Shown piece after piece: positions 48,700 through 57,917 of a DNA stretch of 59,815 bases (its first letter is position 1; every line of letters starts with the position of its first letter). Under the pieces are notes generated by a model. It made no database searches and had not been told where the DNA came from. It saw only the letters and a list, made by a program, of their open reading frames with translations. The stretch is from the NCBI GenBank assembly GCA_018712825.1, contig DVGG01000032.1:1-59815 (forward strand). The letters run 5' to 3'. The translations under genes and the position numbers were made by a program. Source of the DNA: Candidatus Faecousia excrementipullorum. Lineage in GTDB: Bacteria > Bacillota > Clostridia > Oscillospirales > Oscillospiraceae.

Positions 48700-49398
48700 T
48701 CAGTCACAAAATTCCGCAACACAGCGGTTGTAAGCTGCCACAGGGTCAGCAGCAGCGGTGATGGGACGGCCTACCACAATGTAGTCAGAGCCAATCTCCT
48801 TGGCCTGGGCGGGGGTCATAATCCGCTTCTGGTCCCCTGCATCCCCGTCGGCAAACCGAACGCCGGGGGTAACGGTCAGAAACTCCTTGCCGCAAACCTC
48901 ATGCACCTTTCCGGCCTCCAGAGGAGAACAGACGATACCGTCCAGACCGGCATTCTTGGCAGTCTTGGCGTAGTGCATGACAACCTGGTCGATGGGCTCA
49001 TGAATCAGCAAATCCCGCTCCATGCTCTCCTGATCGGTGGAGGTCAGCTGGGTTACGGCAATCAGTAAAGGCCGGGTGCCGTCCGGCCGGGTCAGGCCCT
49101 CCAGAGCGGCCTGCATCATAGCAGTGGTTCCGGCGGCGTGGAGATTGCAGATGTCCACATCCAGGTCGGACAGCACAGCCATTGCCTTCTTCACGGTGTT
49201 GGGAATGTCGTGAAGCTTCAGGTCCAGGAAAATCTTGTGGCCTCTGGCCTTGATCTGCCGTACAATCTCCGGGCCTTCTGCATAGAAAAGCTCCATGCCG
49301 ATTTTCACAAAGGGCTTCTTCTCCGTAAACTTGTCCAGGAAGGAGAAAACCTGCTCCCCGCTGGCAAAATCGCAAGCTACAATTACATCTTTACCCAT
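48700..49398 (-). CDS. pyrF: Orotidine-5'-phosphate decarboxylase
   Basis: A 232-residue decarboxylase producing UMP. The catalytic Asp/Lys array is in FLDLKLHDIPNTV near residue 63, and the C-terminal phosphate site VVGRPITAAADPV is near residue 214. The ATG shares a base with the pyrD stop (TAATG), so translation is coupled. Confidence 0.97.
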   Translation of the reverse strand: MGKDVIVACDFASGEQVFSFLDKFTEKKPFVKIGMELFYAEGPEIVRQIKARGHKIFLDLKLHDIPNTVKKAMAVLSDLDVDICNLHAAGTTAMMQAALEGLTRPDGTRPLLIAVTQLTSTDQESMERDLLIHEPIDQVVMHYAKTAKNAGLDGIVCSPLEAGKVHEVCGKEFLTVTPGVRFADGDAGDQKRIMTPAQAKEIGSDYIVVGRPITAAADPVAAYNRCVAEFCD

Positions 49399-50309
49399 TA
49401 TTTTACGCCTCCTATAATATCACAAAGATTTTCAATTCCATAACGCGCCATAGTTTCTGGCAGGTCACGGATAATGTCCCGGCAGGCATAGGGGTTTACC
49501 AGATTGGCAGCACCCACTTCCACCGCCGTGGCACCGGCCAGCATCATCTCCAGCACATCCTCGGCAGAGGACACGCCGCCCATACCAATCACCGGTACCT
49601 TTACAGCCTTTGCTACCTGGTAAACCATCCGCACAGCCACAGGGAAGATAGCCGGACCGGAGAAGCCGCCCATGGTATTGGCAATGATGGGCTTGCGGCT
49701 GCGCAAATCAATCCGCATACCCAGCATGGTGTTAATCAAACTGATGCCGTCAGCGCCTGCATCCTCACAGGCCTTGGCAATGGATACAATATCCGTCACA
49801 TTGGGAGAAAGCTTTACAATCACAGGCTTGGTGGTGACCTTCTTGACCGCAGCGGTTACCTCAGCAGCTGCCTTGGGGTCTGTACCGAAGCTCATGCCGC
49901 CTCCGTGGACATTGGGGCAGCTGACATTCACTTCCAGCCAGCCCACCTGATCCTGCTGATCCAGCAGACGGCAGGTGTAGGCGTAGTCTTCCACGGAAAA
50001 ACCGCTCACATTGGCCATTACAGGCTTGTGGAAACATTCTTTCAGTTTGGGCAGTTCCCGGGCAATCACCTGCTCCACTCCGGGATTCTGCAGACCCACC
50101 GCATTGATAAGACCCGCAGTGCACTCCGCAATCCGGGGGGTGGGATTTCCAAACCGGGCTTCCCGGGTGGTACCCTTAAAGGAGAAGGTGCCCAGGCAGT
50201 TGATGTCGTAAAGCTCCGCATATTCATAGCCGAACCCAAAGGTTCCGCTGGCAGGAATAACGGGATTTTCCAGAGGAATCCCGCACAGATTCACACTCAG
50301 CTTTCCCAC
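49398..50309 (-). CDS. pyrD: Dihydroorotate dehydrogenase, class 1B catalytic subunit
   Basis: A 303-residue FMN enzyme that oxidises dihydroorotate to orotate with NAD through PyrK. The catalytic Cys is in VNVSCPNVHGGG near residue 130; FMN contacts PASGTFGFGYEY near residue 20 and GMGGVSSAEDVLEM near residue 250 are present. The start is GTG 50309, 7 bases after GGAGG; this gives a 13-base overlap with pyrK. A frame to 50348 lies deep in pyrK. Confidence 0.95.
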   Translation of the reverse strand: MGKLSVNLCGIPLENPVIPASGTFGFGYEYAELYDINCLGTFSFKGTTREARFGNPTPRIAECTAGLINAVGLQNPGVEQVIARELPKLKECFHKPVMANVSGFSVEDYAYTCRLLDQQDQVGWLEVNVSCPNVHGGGMSFGTDPKAAAEVTAAVKKVTTKPVIVKLSPNVTDIVSIAKACEDAGADGISLINTMLGMRIDLRSRKPIIANTMGGFSGPAIFPVAVRMVYQVAKAVKVPVIGMGGVSSAEDVLEMMLAGATAVEVGAANLVNPYACRDIIRDLPETMARYGIENLCDIIGGVK

Positions 50310-51031
50310 AGAATCTCCTCCTTCCGCATGACAGGACCTTCCTTGCAAATCCGCTTATAGCCGGTAATGGTCTTGCAGGAGCAGCCCATACAGGCGCCAA
50401 AGCCGCAGCCCATACGCTTCTCAAAGCTCATCTGCCCGGAGGTTTGGCTTGCCCGGTATACGGCCTTCAGCATAGGCTCCGGGCCGCAGGTATAGAAATA
50501 CGTATAGTCCATATCTTTCAGTACATCGGTGACAAAGCTCTGAGTACCGTAGCTTCCGTCCACCGTGGTCACCGTCACCTGGGCCCCCAGTTCCCGGAAT
50601 TCCTTTTCATAAAAGACTTCCTTTTGGGTGTTGAAGCCCAGAATCACCTGCACCTGCTTTCCCTCTGCCAGAAGCCTTTTCGCCAGCAGGTACATGGGAG
50701 GAACCCCCACGCCGCCTCCCAGCAGCACCGGGCGGTCTCCTGCGCAGGACAGATCATAGCCGTTACCCAGGCCGGTGAGAAGGTCGAGGCTGCCTCTTTG
50801 CATTTGGGAAAGCTTTGCAGTCCCCTTCCCTACTACTTTATAAATAATGGTCAAGCAATCCCCGGACACATCGCATACGGAAATGGGCCGGCGGAGATAA
50901 AGCCCGTCCAGCTGGATATTTACAAACTGACCCGGGGCGGTAATGGCAGAAACATCCCCCCGCAGCACCATTTTGTAAACATTTTCCGTAAGGGGTACAT
51001 TTTCCGTGATTTCAAAAAATCCCTGCTTCAT
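50297..51031 (-). CDS. pyrK: Dihydroorotate dehydrogenase electron-transfer subunit
   Basis: A 244-residue FAD and 2Fe-2S protein that passes electrons from PyrD to NAD. The FAD site RRPISVCDV is near residue 51, the NAD region GGGVGVPPMYLLAKRL near residue 109, and the 2Fe-2S cysteines lie in GCGFGACMGCSCKT and ICKEG near residues 207-232. The start is ATG 51031, with AAAGGAG upstream. Confidence 0.95.
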   Translation of the reverse strand: MKQGFFEITENVPLTENVYKMVLRGDVSAITAPGQFVNIQLDGLYLRRPISVCDVSGDCLTIIYKVVGKGTAKLSQMQRGSLDLLTGLGNGYDLSCAGDRPVLLGGGVGVPPMYLLAKRLLAEGKQVQVILGFNTQKEVFYEKEFRELGAQVTVTTVDGSYGTQSFVTDVLKDMDYTYFYTCGPEPMLKAVYRASQTSGQMSFEKRMGCGFGACMGCSCKTITGYKRICKEGPVMRKEEILWES

Positions 51032-51090
51032 CTGTGCTCCTTTCATGCTTTTCTATCCCGGAAGAGTTCCTCTTCCGGGATAGACTTTAA

Positions 51091-54000
51091 TCAGGCGTCA
51101 ATGGTGGAAATGGTCAGAGTGGTCTCCTCCAGAACATCCAGCAGCACCCGAACCGTATCCAGAGCGGTGAAAATCGTCACATTGTTCTCCGTGGCGATTC
51201 TACGGATGGCGTGGCCGTCATTGTCGGATCCCTCAGATCCGGGCTCCTTGGTGTTGATGACATAGGCGATGTGTCCCTGGCGCAGAGCCTCAGGAATCTG
51301 TTCGTTGCCCTCGCTGATCTTGCCCAGAGCACGGGTACGGATGCCGTTCTTCTTCAGGAAGTTGGCAGTGCCCACGGTTGCTTCAATGTTGAAGCCCAGG
51401 TTATAGAACCGGCGAATCAGGGGCAGAGCCTCCTCCTTGTCCTTGTCCGCAATGGTGGCAAAGACGGTGCCGTAATTCTGCAGGTGCATACCGGAGGCCT
51501 GAAGTGCCTTATACAGGGCGCGGTTCATCTTGTCGTCATAGCCGATGGCCTCACCGGTGGACTTCATCTCCGGGGACAGGTAGGCATCCAGACCGCGAAT
51601 CTTATTGAAGGAGAATACAGGCACCTTTACATACCAGCGCTTTCTCTCCTCCGGGTAGATGTCAAAGATACCCTGCTCCTTCAGGGACTTGCCCATAATC
51701 ACTTCCGTGGCGATATCTGCCAGGGAGTAGCCGGTAGCCTTGCTCAGGAAGGGTACGGTACGGGAAGAACGGGGATTCACCTCAATGATAAACACATTGT
51801 CTTCCTTATCCACAATAAACTGGATGTTGTAAAGGCCTACGATGCCAATGCCCAGACCCAGCTTCTTGGCGTACTGAAGGATAATGCCCTTCACCTTGTT
51901 GGAGATGCTGAAGGAGGGGTACACGCTGATGGAGTCGCCGCTGTGGACGCCGGTGCGCTCTACCAGCTCCATGATGCCAGGCACAAACACATTGATGCCG
52001 TCGCAGATAGCGTCAACCTCTACCTCTCTGCCCTCAATGTACTTATCCACCAGAACAGGCTTGTCCTCGTCGATTTCCACGGCGGTCTTCAGGTAGTGGC
52101 GCAGCTGCTCCTCGTTGGCAACAATCTGCATGGCACGGCCGCCCAGAACGAAGCTGGGACGCACCAGCACCGGATAGCCGATTTCGTTGGCAGCGGCAAT
52201 GCCGTCTTCAATCTTGGTAACGGCATGGCCCTTGGGCTGGGGAATATTCAGATCCTTCAGAATCTTCTCGAAGCTGTCCCGATTCTCTGCCCGCTCAATG
52301 GCCTGGCAGTCGGTACCGATAATCTTCACACCTCGGTCCATGAGAGGCTGGGCCAGGTTGATGGCAGTCTGACCGCCCAGGGAGGCAATCACACCCTCCG
52401 GCTTCTCAAACTCAATGATGTTCATTACATCTTCCGGAGTCAGAGGCTCAAAGTACAGCTTGTCTGCCGTGGTGTAGTCGGTGGAAACCGTTTCCGGGTT
52501 GTTGTTGATGATAATGGCCTCATAGCCGGAGTTCTTAATGGTGGTAACCGCATGGACGGTGGAGTAGTCAAATTCCACGCCCTGACCGATACGGATGGGG
52601 CCGGCGCCCAGCACCACGATTTTCTTCTTTTCCGTCAGACGGGAGGCATTTTCTCCGGTGTAGGAGGAGTAGAAGTAAGGAATATAGGCGCCGGTATGGC
52701 AGGTGTCCACCATCCGGTACACCGGGAACATCTTCTCTTCCTTACGCAGGTTGTAAACCTCCAGCTCCTTCCAGCCCCAGAGCTTTGCGATGAATTTGTC
52801 GCCGAAGCCCATGGTCTTGGCCTCTTTCAGTACTTCCACGCTTCCCACATTGGCGGCGAGCCTCCGCTCCATGGCCACAATCCGGTTCACAGATTCCAGG
52901 AAATAAGCGGTAATCTTGGTGATTTCGTGGAGCTGAGCAACGGGCACATCCCGGCGCAGCAGCTCGGTGATGGCGAAGATATTGTCATCCTTGAACTCTT
53001 TGATGTAGTCCAGCAGCTCCTGGGTGGAGAAGCTGTCAAACTTGGGCAGATGGAAGTGACAGGCGCCGATTTCCAGGGAACGGACAGACTTCAGCAGACA
53101 CTCCTCCAGGTTGGAGCCGATGCCCATAACTTCGCCGGTAGCCTTCATCTGGGTGCCCAGGGTGTTCTTAGCGGAGGCAAACTTATCGAAGGGGAATCTG
53201 GGAAGCTTTGCCACCACATAATCCAAAGAGGGCTCAAAAGCGGCGGTGGTGTTGGCAATCTGGATATCCTCCAGAGCCATACCCACTGCAATCTTGGCGG
53301 TCACCCGGGCAATGGGATAGCCGCTGGCCTTGGAAGCCAATGCAGAGGAACGGGACACTCTGGGGTTGACCTCAATGAGGTAATACTCGCTGCTGTTGGG
53401 GTTCAGGGCAAACTGCACATTGCAGCCGCCTTCAATCTTCAACTCCCGGATAATCTTGATGGCGCTGTCGTTAAGCATCTTCAGGTCGTGGTCGTTGAGG
53501 GTCATGATGGGGGCTACCACAATGGAGTCACCGGTGTGAACACCCACCGGGTCGATGTTCTCCATGCCGCAGATGGTGATGGCATGGTCATTGGAGTCAC
53601 GCATGACCTCAAACTCGATTTCCTTATAGCCCTTGACGCTCTTTTCAATCAGCACCTGGTGCACAGGAGACAGCTTGAAGGCGTTCATTCCGATTTCAAT
53701 CAGCTCTTCTTCGTTGTTGGCAAAGCCGCCGCCGGTGCCGCCCAGAGTGAAGGCAGGACGCAGAACCACAGGATAGCCAATCCGCAGAGCAGCAGCCTTG
53801 GCCTCCTCCAGATTGTAAGTAATCTCAGAGGGGATGGTGGGCTCACCGATGGACTGGCACAGCTCCTTGAACAGCTCCCGATCCTCTGCCCGCTCAATGG
53901 ATGTGCTGCTGGTGCCCAGAAGCTCCACGCCGCACTCCTTCAGAACGCCCTTCTTCTCCAGCTGCATGGCTAAGTTCAGGCCGGTCTGTCCGCCAATGCC

Positions 54001-54264
54001 GGGGACAATGGCATCCGGCCGCTCATAACGGAGGATCTTGGCAATGTACTCCAAAGTCAGAGGCTCCATGTAAACCTTATCTGCGATGGTGGTGTCGGTC
54101 ATAATGGTGGCAGGATTGGAGTTGCACAGGACAACCTCGTAGCCCTCCTCCTTCAAAGCCAGGCAGGCCTGGGTGCCTGCATAGTCAAACTCCGCAGCCT
54201 GTCCAATCACAATGGGGCCGGAGCCGATAATCAAAATTTTCTTGATGTCTGTTCTTTTTGCCAT
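51091..54264 (-). CDS. carB: Carbamoyl-phosphate synthase large subunit
   Basis: A 1057-residue enzyme with two ATP-grasp halves. Each half starts with the family repeat KKILIIGSGPIVIGQAAEFDY and KKIVVLGAGPIRIGQGVEFDY, an internal duplication; the C-terminal MGS-like allosteric domain follows (residues about 940-1057). It makes carbamoyl phosphate from bicarbonate, two ATP and ammonia supplied by the small subunit CarA. No carA gene is present in this operon, so CarA must be encoded elsewhere or ammonia used directly. Confidence 0.97.
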   Translation of the reverse strand: MAKRTDIKKILIIGSGPIVIGQAAEFDYAGTQACLALKEEGYEVVLCNSNPATIMTDTTIADKVYMEPLTLEYIAKILRYERPDAIVPGIGGQTGLNLAMQLEKKGVLKECGVELLGTSSTSIERAEDRELFKELCQSIGEPTIPSEITYNLEEAKAAALRIGYPVVLRPAFTLGGTGGGFANNEEELIEIGMNAFKLSPVHQVLIEKSVKGYKEIEFEVMRDSNDHAITICGMENIDPVGVHTGDSIVVAPIMTLNDHDLKMLNDSAIKIIRELKIEGGCNVQFALNPNSSEYYLIEVNPRVSRSSALASKASGYPIARVTAKIAVGMALEDIQIANTTAAFEPSLDYVVAKLPRFPFDKFASAKNTLGTQMKATGEVMGIGSNLEECLLKSVRSLEIGACHFHLPKFDSFSTQELLDYIKEFKDDNIFAITELLRRDVPVAQLHEITKITAYFLESVNRIVAMERRLAANVGSVEVLKEAKTMGFGDKFIAKLWGWKELEVYNLRKEEKMFPVYRMVDTCHTGAYIPYFYSSYTGENASRLTEKKKIVVLGAGPIRIGQGVEFDYSTVHAVTTIKNSGYEAIIINNNPETVSTDYTTADKLYFEPLTPEDVMNIIEFEKPEGVIASLGGQTAINLAQPLMDRGVKIIGTDCQAIERAENRDSFEKILKDLNIPQPKGHAVTKIEDGIAAANEIGYPVLVRPSFVLGGRAMQIVANEEQLRHYLKTAVEIDEDKPVLVDKYIEGREVEVDAICDGINVFVPGIMELVERTGVHSGDSISVYPSFSISNKVKGIILQYAKKLGLGIGIVGLYNIQFIVDKEDNVFIIEVNPRSSRTVPFLSKATGYSLADIATEVIMGKSLKEQGIFDIYPEERKRWYVKVPVFSFNKIRGLDAYLSPEMKSTGEAIGYDDKMNRALYKALQASGMHLQNYGTVFATIADKDKEEALPLIRRFYNLGFNIEATVGTANFLKKNGIRTRALGKISEGNEQIPEALRQGHIAYVINTKEPGSEGSDNDGHAIRRIATENNVTIFTALDTVRVLLDVLEETTLTISTIDA

Positions 54265-54281
54265 AATACTTACCTCCTGAA

Positions 54282-55487
54282 TTATCTGCTGTATACAACC
54301 TTACCCTGGCAAACCGTCAGCACACAGGTGCCATTCAGTTTCCAGCCTGCAAAGGGGGTAGCTCTGCCCATGGAGAGGAACTGCTCCGGGTCTACCGCAA
54401 ATTCCTCATCCAAATCCCACACGGTAAAATCATCACCCATAGGCAGGTGGAACCGCTTCCGGGGATTTTCCGAAATCAACTGGACCAGCCGCTCCAGCGT
54501 GAGCTGTCCGGTTTTCACAAAGTGGGTATACATCACCGGGAATGCGGTTTCAATACCCACCACGCCAAAAGCACTGCCTGCCAGGCCCTTACTCTTTTCC
54601 TCCCGGCTGTGGGGAGCGTGATCTGTGGCAATCATATCAATGGTACCGTCCAGCAAACCTTCCACCAGCGCTATCCGATCCTCCGGGCTGCGCAGGGGCG
54701 GGTTCATTTTGAACCGTCCATCCTCCTGCAGGAAGCTGTCATCCATCACCAGGTAGTGGGGGGCGGTTTCACAGGTCACATCCAGCCCCTGTTTCTTCGC
54801 CTTGCGAATCAGGTCCACACTTTCCTTTGTGGAAATGTGGCACACATGATAAGCGCAGCCGGTTTCTGCCACCAGTTCCAGATCTCTTGCAATCTGCTCA
54901 TACTCGCTGGCACTGCAAATGCCCTTGTGTCCATGGGCCGCACAGTAAGCGCCGTCATGGATGTAACCGCCTTTCAGCAGTTCATTTACCTCGCAGTGGG
55001 CCACAATCACTTTTCCCAGGCTTTTTGCCTTCTCCATAGCCTGCTTCATTATTTCCCGGCTTTGGACGCCCCGTCCGTCATCGGAGAATCCGGCAACATA
55101 CGGAGCCATTTCCTCCAGGTCTGCCAGGACTTCCCCCTGCTCCCCTACGGTAATCGCACCGTAAGGATAAACATGAATGGACGCCGTGTCTTCAATCAGC
55201 TGTCTTTGCACCTTCAGATTTTCCAGGCTGTCCGGCACGGGCTTCAGATTGGCCATGGCACACACACTGGTGTATCCACCTCTTGCACAAGCCGCCGTTC
55301 CGGTTTTGATTGTTTCCTTATAAGAAAATCCCGGCTCTCTGAGATGTACATGCACATCACAAAAGCCGGGAAAAACAACATATGAGGAATTGAAAAAAGG
55401 AAACAATAATTCCATAGCGGAATTGGAAAAAGAAGAAGGATGGATAGAACAGCCAACGCTTTTCAGCTTCATCTTGGTGTTCATCAT
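54282..55487 (-). CDS. pyrC: Dihydroorotase
   Basis: A 401-residue class I dihydroorotase that cyclises carbamoyl-aspartate. The metal ligands are in FCDVHVHLREPGFSY near residue 47, VIVAHCEV near 163, the His in YHVCHIST near 216, and IATDHAPHSREEK near 288. The N-terminal beta segment before the HxH motif is shorter and poorer in the usual IDAxGK pattern, but the rest is complete. First gene of the pyrimidine operon, 17 bases upstream of carB; AGGGGG lies about 8 bases before the ATG. Confidence 0.94.
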   Translation of the reverse strand: MMNTKMKLKSVGCSIHPSSFSNSAMELLFPFFNSSYVVFPGFCDVHVHLREPGFSYKETIKTGTAACARGGYTSVCAMANLKPVPDSLENLKVQRQLIEDTASIHVYPYGAITVGEQGEVLADLEEMAPYVAGFSDDGRGVQSREIMKQAMEKAKSLGKVIVAHCEVNELLKGGYIHDGAYCAAHGHKGICSASEYEQIARDLELVAETGCAYHVCHISTKESVDLIRKAKKQGLDVTCETAPHYLVMDDSFLQEDGRFKMNPPLRSPEDRIALVEGLLDGTIDMIATDHAPHSREEKSKGLAGSAFGVVGIETAFPVMYTHFVKTGQLTLERLVQLISENPRKRFHLPMGDDFTVWDLDEEFAVDPEQFLSMGRATPFAGWKLNGTCVLTVCQGKVVYSR

Positions 55488-55519
55488 GCTTCGTTCCCCC
55501 TAATATTTTTATCCGGGTG

Positions 55520-55548
55520 ATTGTATCACAAAGGTCAGTTTTTGTCAA
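55520..55548 (-). promoter_or_regulatory. Sigma-A promoter of the pyrimidine operon
   Basis: TTGACA (55543-55548) and TACAAT (55520-55525) on the minus strand are 17 bases apart, with TG one base before the -10. The leader to pyrC is only about 25 bases, with no room for a PyrR attenuator. The -35 box touches the end of the M23 pseudogene. Confidence 0.88.
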
Positions 55549-56519
55549 ATACTTTTTGGGTCTTTTCCAAGATAAAAATCCAGACTCCCGGTATCCAGAT
55601 CCTTATAGGGATATACCCGTTGCCACTCTGCATCTGTTTTCTTCAGACTGGACCGGTGTTGGGAGAGCTGACGAACCAGAGGATATACATTTACCCAGAT
55701 TTCAGAATTACACTCCTTCTGGCTCTCATCGAAAATCAGCTGCATACCGAAATGCAGGTGTACCGATTCAATGTTGTTTACATTTTCCTTTTGGGAGTAG
55801 CCGGTTCTTCCCATGAATCCAATCAAATCTCCGGCCTGAACCATATCCCCCCTCTTTCAGGTTTTCCGCAAAAGGATGATCCTTTTGCAGGTGGGCATAG
55901 TAATAGTACCGTTTTCCGTCAAAGGAACGGATTCCCACCCGCCAACCTCCATACTGGTTCCAGCCCAAAGCCTCCACCACGCCGCCTTCCACTGCAACAA
56001 TAGGGGTTCCCAGACTGCCCATCAGGTCGTTGCCCAAATGTTTTCTGGCAAAGCCATAGGTGCGGCTGTTTCCAAAATCCGAACAATGGCTGTACCCATA
56101 ACCGGCAGCAATGGGAGAAAAGGCTTTCAGGCCATAAGTTTCTTTCCACTGTCCATTGTCCAAAATGGCATAATGCCCCACAAGGCCGCCCAAAACCGCC
56201 GTGTAAGCCTAAAATAATAATCATAATACTTATATAAGGCACCCAAAAGTTCCTCAGGGGATTTCCCCGTCCGCAAGTCCACCACCGCCTGTTTTACGGA
56301 GGTCAGGGCGCACTTTCCCCCTGTGCGGCATCCCGCCAGAGCCAAGGTCTGTATCCAGCCCAAATGCTGCTCCTGTTCAGCAGTGGCGATGTCTGTATCC
56401 AGGGCATATTTCAAGGATTCATAAGGAACAGAAAAGTCTACCCACCGGATTGGCTCCGCCTCCACCGGCTGTACCGGAACCAAGAAAATCAGCAATAACA
56501 ATAAAACACGCCGCTTCAC
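55545..56519 (-). pseudogene. M23-family metallopeptidase with two frameshifts
   Basis: Three frames together make one LytM-type peptidase. The first begins at GTG 56519 with a signal peptide (KRRVLLLLLIFLVPVQPVEA) and runs to about 56205. The second, one frame off, covers the core from YAILDNGQWKE to HPFAENLKEGG and holds HLGNDLMG and YYAHL. The third, back in the first frame, starts near 55850 (MVQAGDLIGFMGRTGYS) and ends with the last Zn motif VHLHFG. A missing G near 56208 and one extra G in the six-G run near 55852 would restore one open frame. The gene is therefore either a pseudogene, affected by assembly errors, or dependent on frameshifting. Confidence 0.8.
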
Positions 56520-56573
56520 ACAAATCACCTCCCGGTTATCATGTGAAACGGCGGAAACAATCATACAATGCAA

Positions 56574-57539
56574 TTATTGGAGATCCCGCTGGATACCTCT
56601 GGCAATATTTTCAATATCCTCCATTGTGGAAATATTGGAAATCTGCGCCTTATAATAGTTACTGTGGGCAACGCCCCGCAGATACCAGGCAAAGTGCTTT
56701 CTCGCCTCCAGGCAGGCGATGTGCTCCCCTTTGTCCTCATAGGCCAGACGGAACTGTTTCAGGGCTGTTTCTACCCGCTCCCGCAAAGGCGGACGTTCCG
56801 GCACAGGATTTCCGGAAAGGGCGGCCTGTACCTGGGCAAATATCCAGGGGTCACCAAATGAAGCTCTGCCAATCATCAAGCCGTCAGCTCCGGTCCAATT
56901 CCTGCATTTTAGTGCCGAAGCTGCATCCACAATATCGCCGTTGGCAATCACCGGGATGGAGAGCTGCTCCTTGACCTTTCGTATCATGTCCCAGTCTGCC
57001 ACACCGGTATACAGCATGGAGCGGGTGCGTCCATGAACCGTCACCAGTGCTGCACCGTTTTGTTCCATGCGCCGGGTAAAATCCAGCACATTGATACTCC
57101 CCTTGTCCCATCCAAGGCGGCATTTCACCGTTACGGGTACGCTGACCGCATCTGTAACAGCACGGACAATCTCCCCTGCCAGCTCCGGCGTGCGCATAAG
57201 GCCGCAGCCATCCCCGGAATTGGCAATTTTTGGCATGGGGCAGCCCATATTAATATCCAGAAAATCACAGCCGGAAATCTCCAAAGCCAGTTGGGCAGCC
57301 TCCGCCATGATTGCCGGGTCGTTTCCGAAAACCTGGGCACCGCAGACAGAACCGGGGTTTTTCTTCAGCAGTGCTGCACTTTTTTTGTCCCGGTATACCA
57401 GTGCCCGGGAGGAGACCATTTCCGTCACCGTAACGTTTGCTCCCTGCTCAGCACAGACTACCCGGAACGCCCAATCTGTCACCCCGGCCATGGGCCCCAA
57501 AAACAGAGGATTTTCTATCTCTATGCTTCCAATGTGCAT
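56574..57539 (-). CDS. dusB: tRNA-dihydrouridine synthase
   Basis: A 321-residue FMN enzyme that reduces uridines in tRNA D-loops. It starts MHIGSIEIENPLFLGPMAGVTD; the catalytic Cys is in DINMGCPMPKIANSGDGCGL near residue 100, and VTVHGRTRSMLYTGVADW is near residue 166. The C-terminal helical domain is present. It lies between the M23 remnant and a small membrane protein gene. Confidence 0.95.
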   Translation of the reverse strand: MHIGSIEIENPLFLGPMAGVTDWAFRVVCAEQGANVTVTEMVSSRALVYRDKKSAALLKKNPGSVCGAQVFGNDPAIMAEAAQLALEISGCDFLDINMGCPMPKIANSGDGCGLMRTPELAGEIVRAVTDAVSVPVTVKCRLGWDKGSINVLDFTRRMEQNGAALVTVHGRTRSMLYTGVADWDMIRKVKEQLSIPVIANGDIVDAASALKCRNWTGADGLMIGRASFGDPWIFAQVQAALSGNPVPERPPLRERVETALKQFRLAYEDKGEHIACLEARKHFAWYLRGVAHSNYYKAQISNISTMEDIENIARGIQRDLQ

Positions 57540-57610
57540 TTTCGCACCTCTTTCTATCTGTAAAACTGTACTTTCCAGGAATTATAGCACACAGAAGCTC
57601 TTTCTGCAAT

Positions 57611-57871
57611 CTATAATAAAGCACATATCACCCAGGCAATGCCGGTAAGCAATGCGCCTGCGCAGGCCCAAATGGGGCCGTATATCCGCCGGATTCCCAG
57701 TTTCTCCCCTCTGCCGCTGCGAATCAGCCGATTTGCTTCACTGAGGAGCTGCTGATCTGTCACCCCGCCAGCCTCCACAGCTCCTTCCTTCAGAATAAAG
57801 ATTGCCTGCTCAAACAGCTTTGGGTCTGGAGCTTGAACCACAATTACCTGCTTGGATATTCCTTTCACCAT
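57611..57871 (-). CDS. Small conserved membrane protein of unknown function
   Basis: An 86-residue protein with a soluble N-terminal part, VKGISKQVIVVQAPDPKLFEQAIFILKEGAVEAGGVTDQQLL, and a C-terminal transmembrane segment WACAGALLTGIAWVICALL. Similar short proteins occur in Clostridia next to tRNA or translation genes; no function is known to me. GGAGGCGGTATGCC gives a well-spaced start at 57871. Confidence 0.8.
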   Translation of the reverse strand: MVKGISKQVIVVQAPDPKLFEQAIFILKEGAVEAGGVTDQQLLSEANRLIRSGRGEKLGIRRIYGPIWACAGALLTGIAWVICALL

Positions 57872-57917
57872 GGCATACCGCCTCCTTCATTGGCAGTATG
57901 TCCCATTGGTAAAATTT

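Noticed and set aside
51211-53973. 920-codon open frame on the plus strand across carB
   Set aside because: It mirrors carB codon use; no start signal and no family pattern.
55488-55548. PyrR attenuator upstream of the pyrimidine operon
   Set aside because: The leader is only about 25 bases and has no hairpin; no PyrR gene is nearby.
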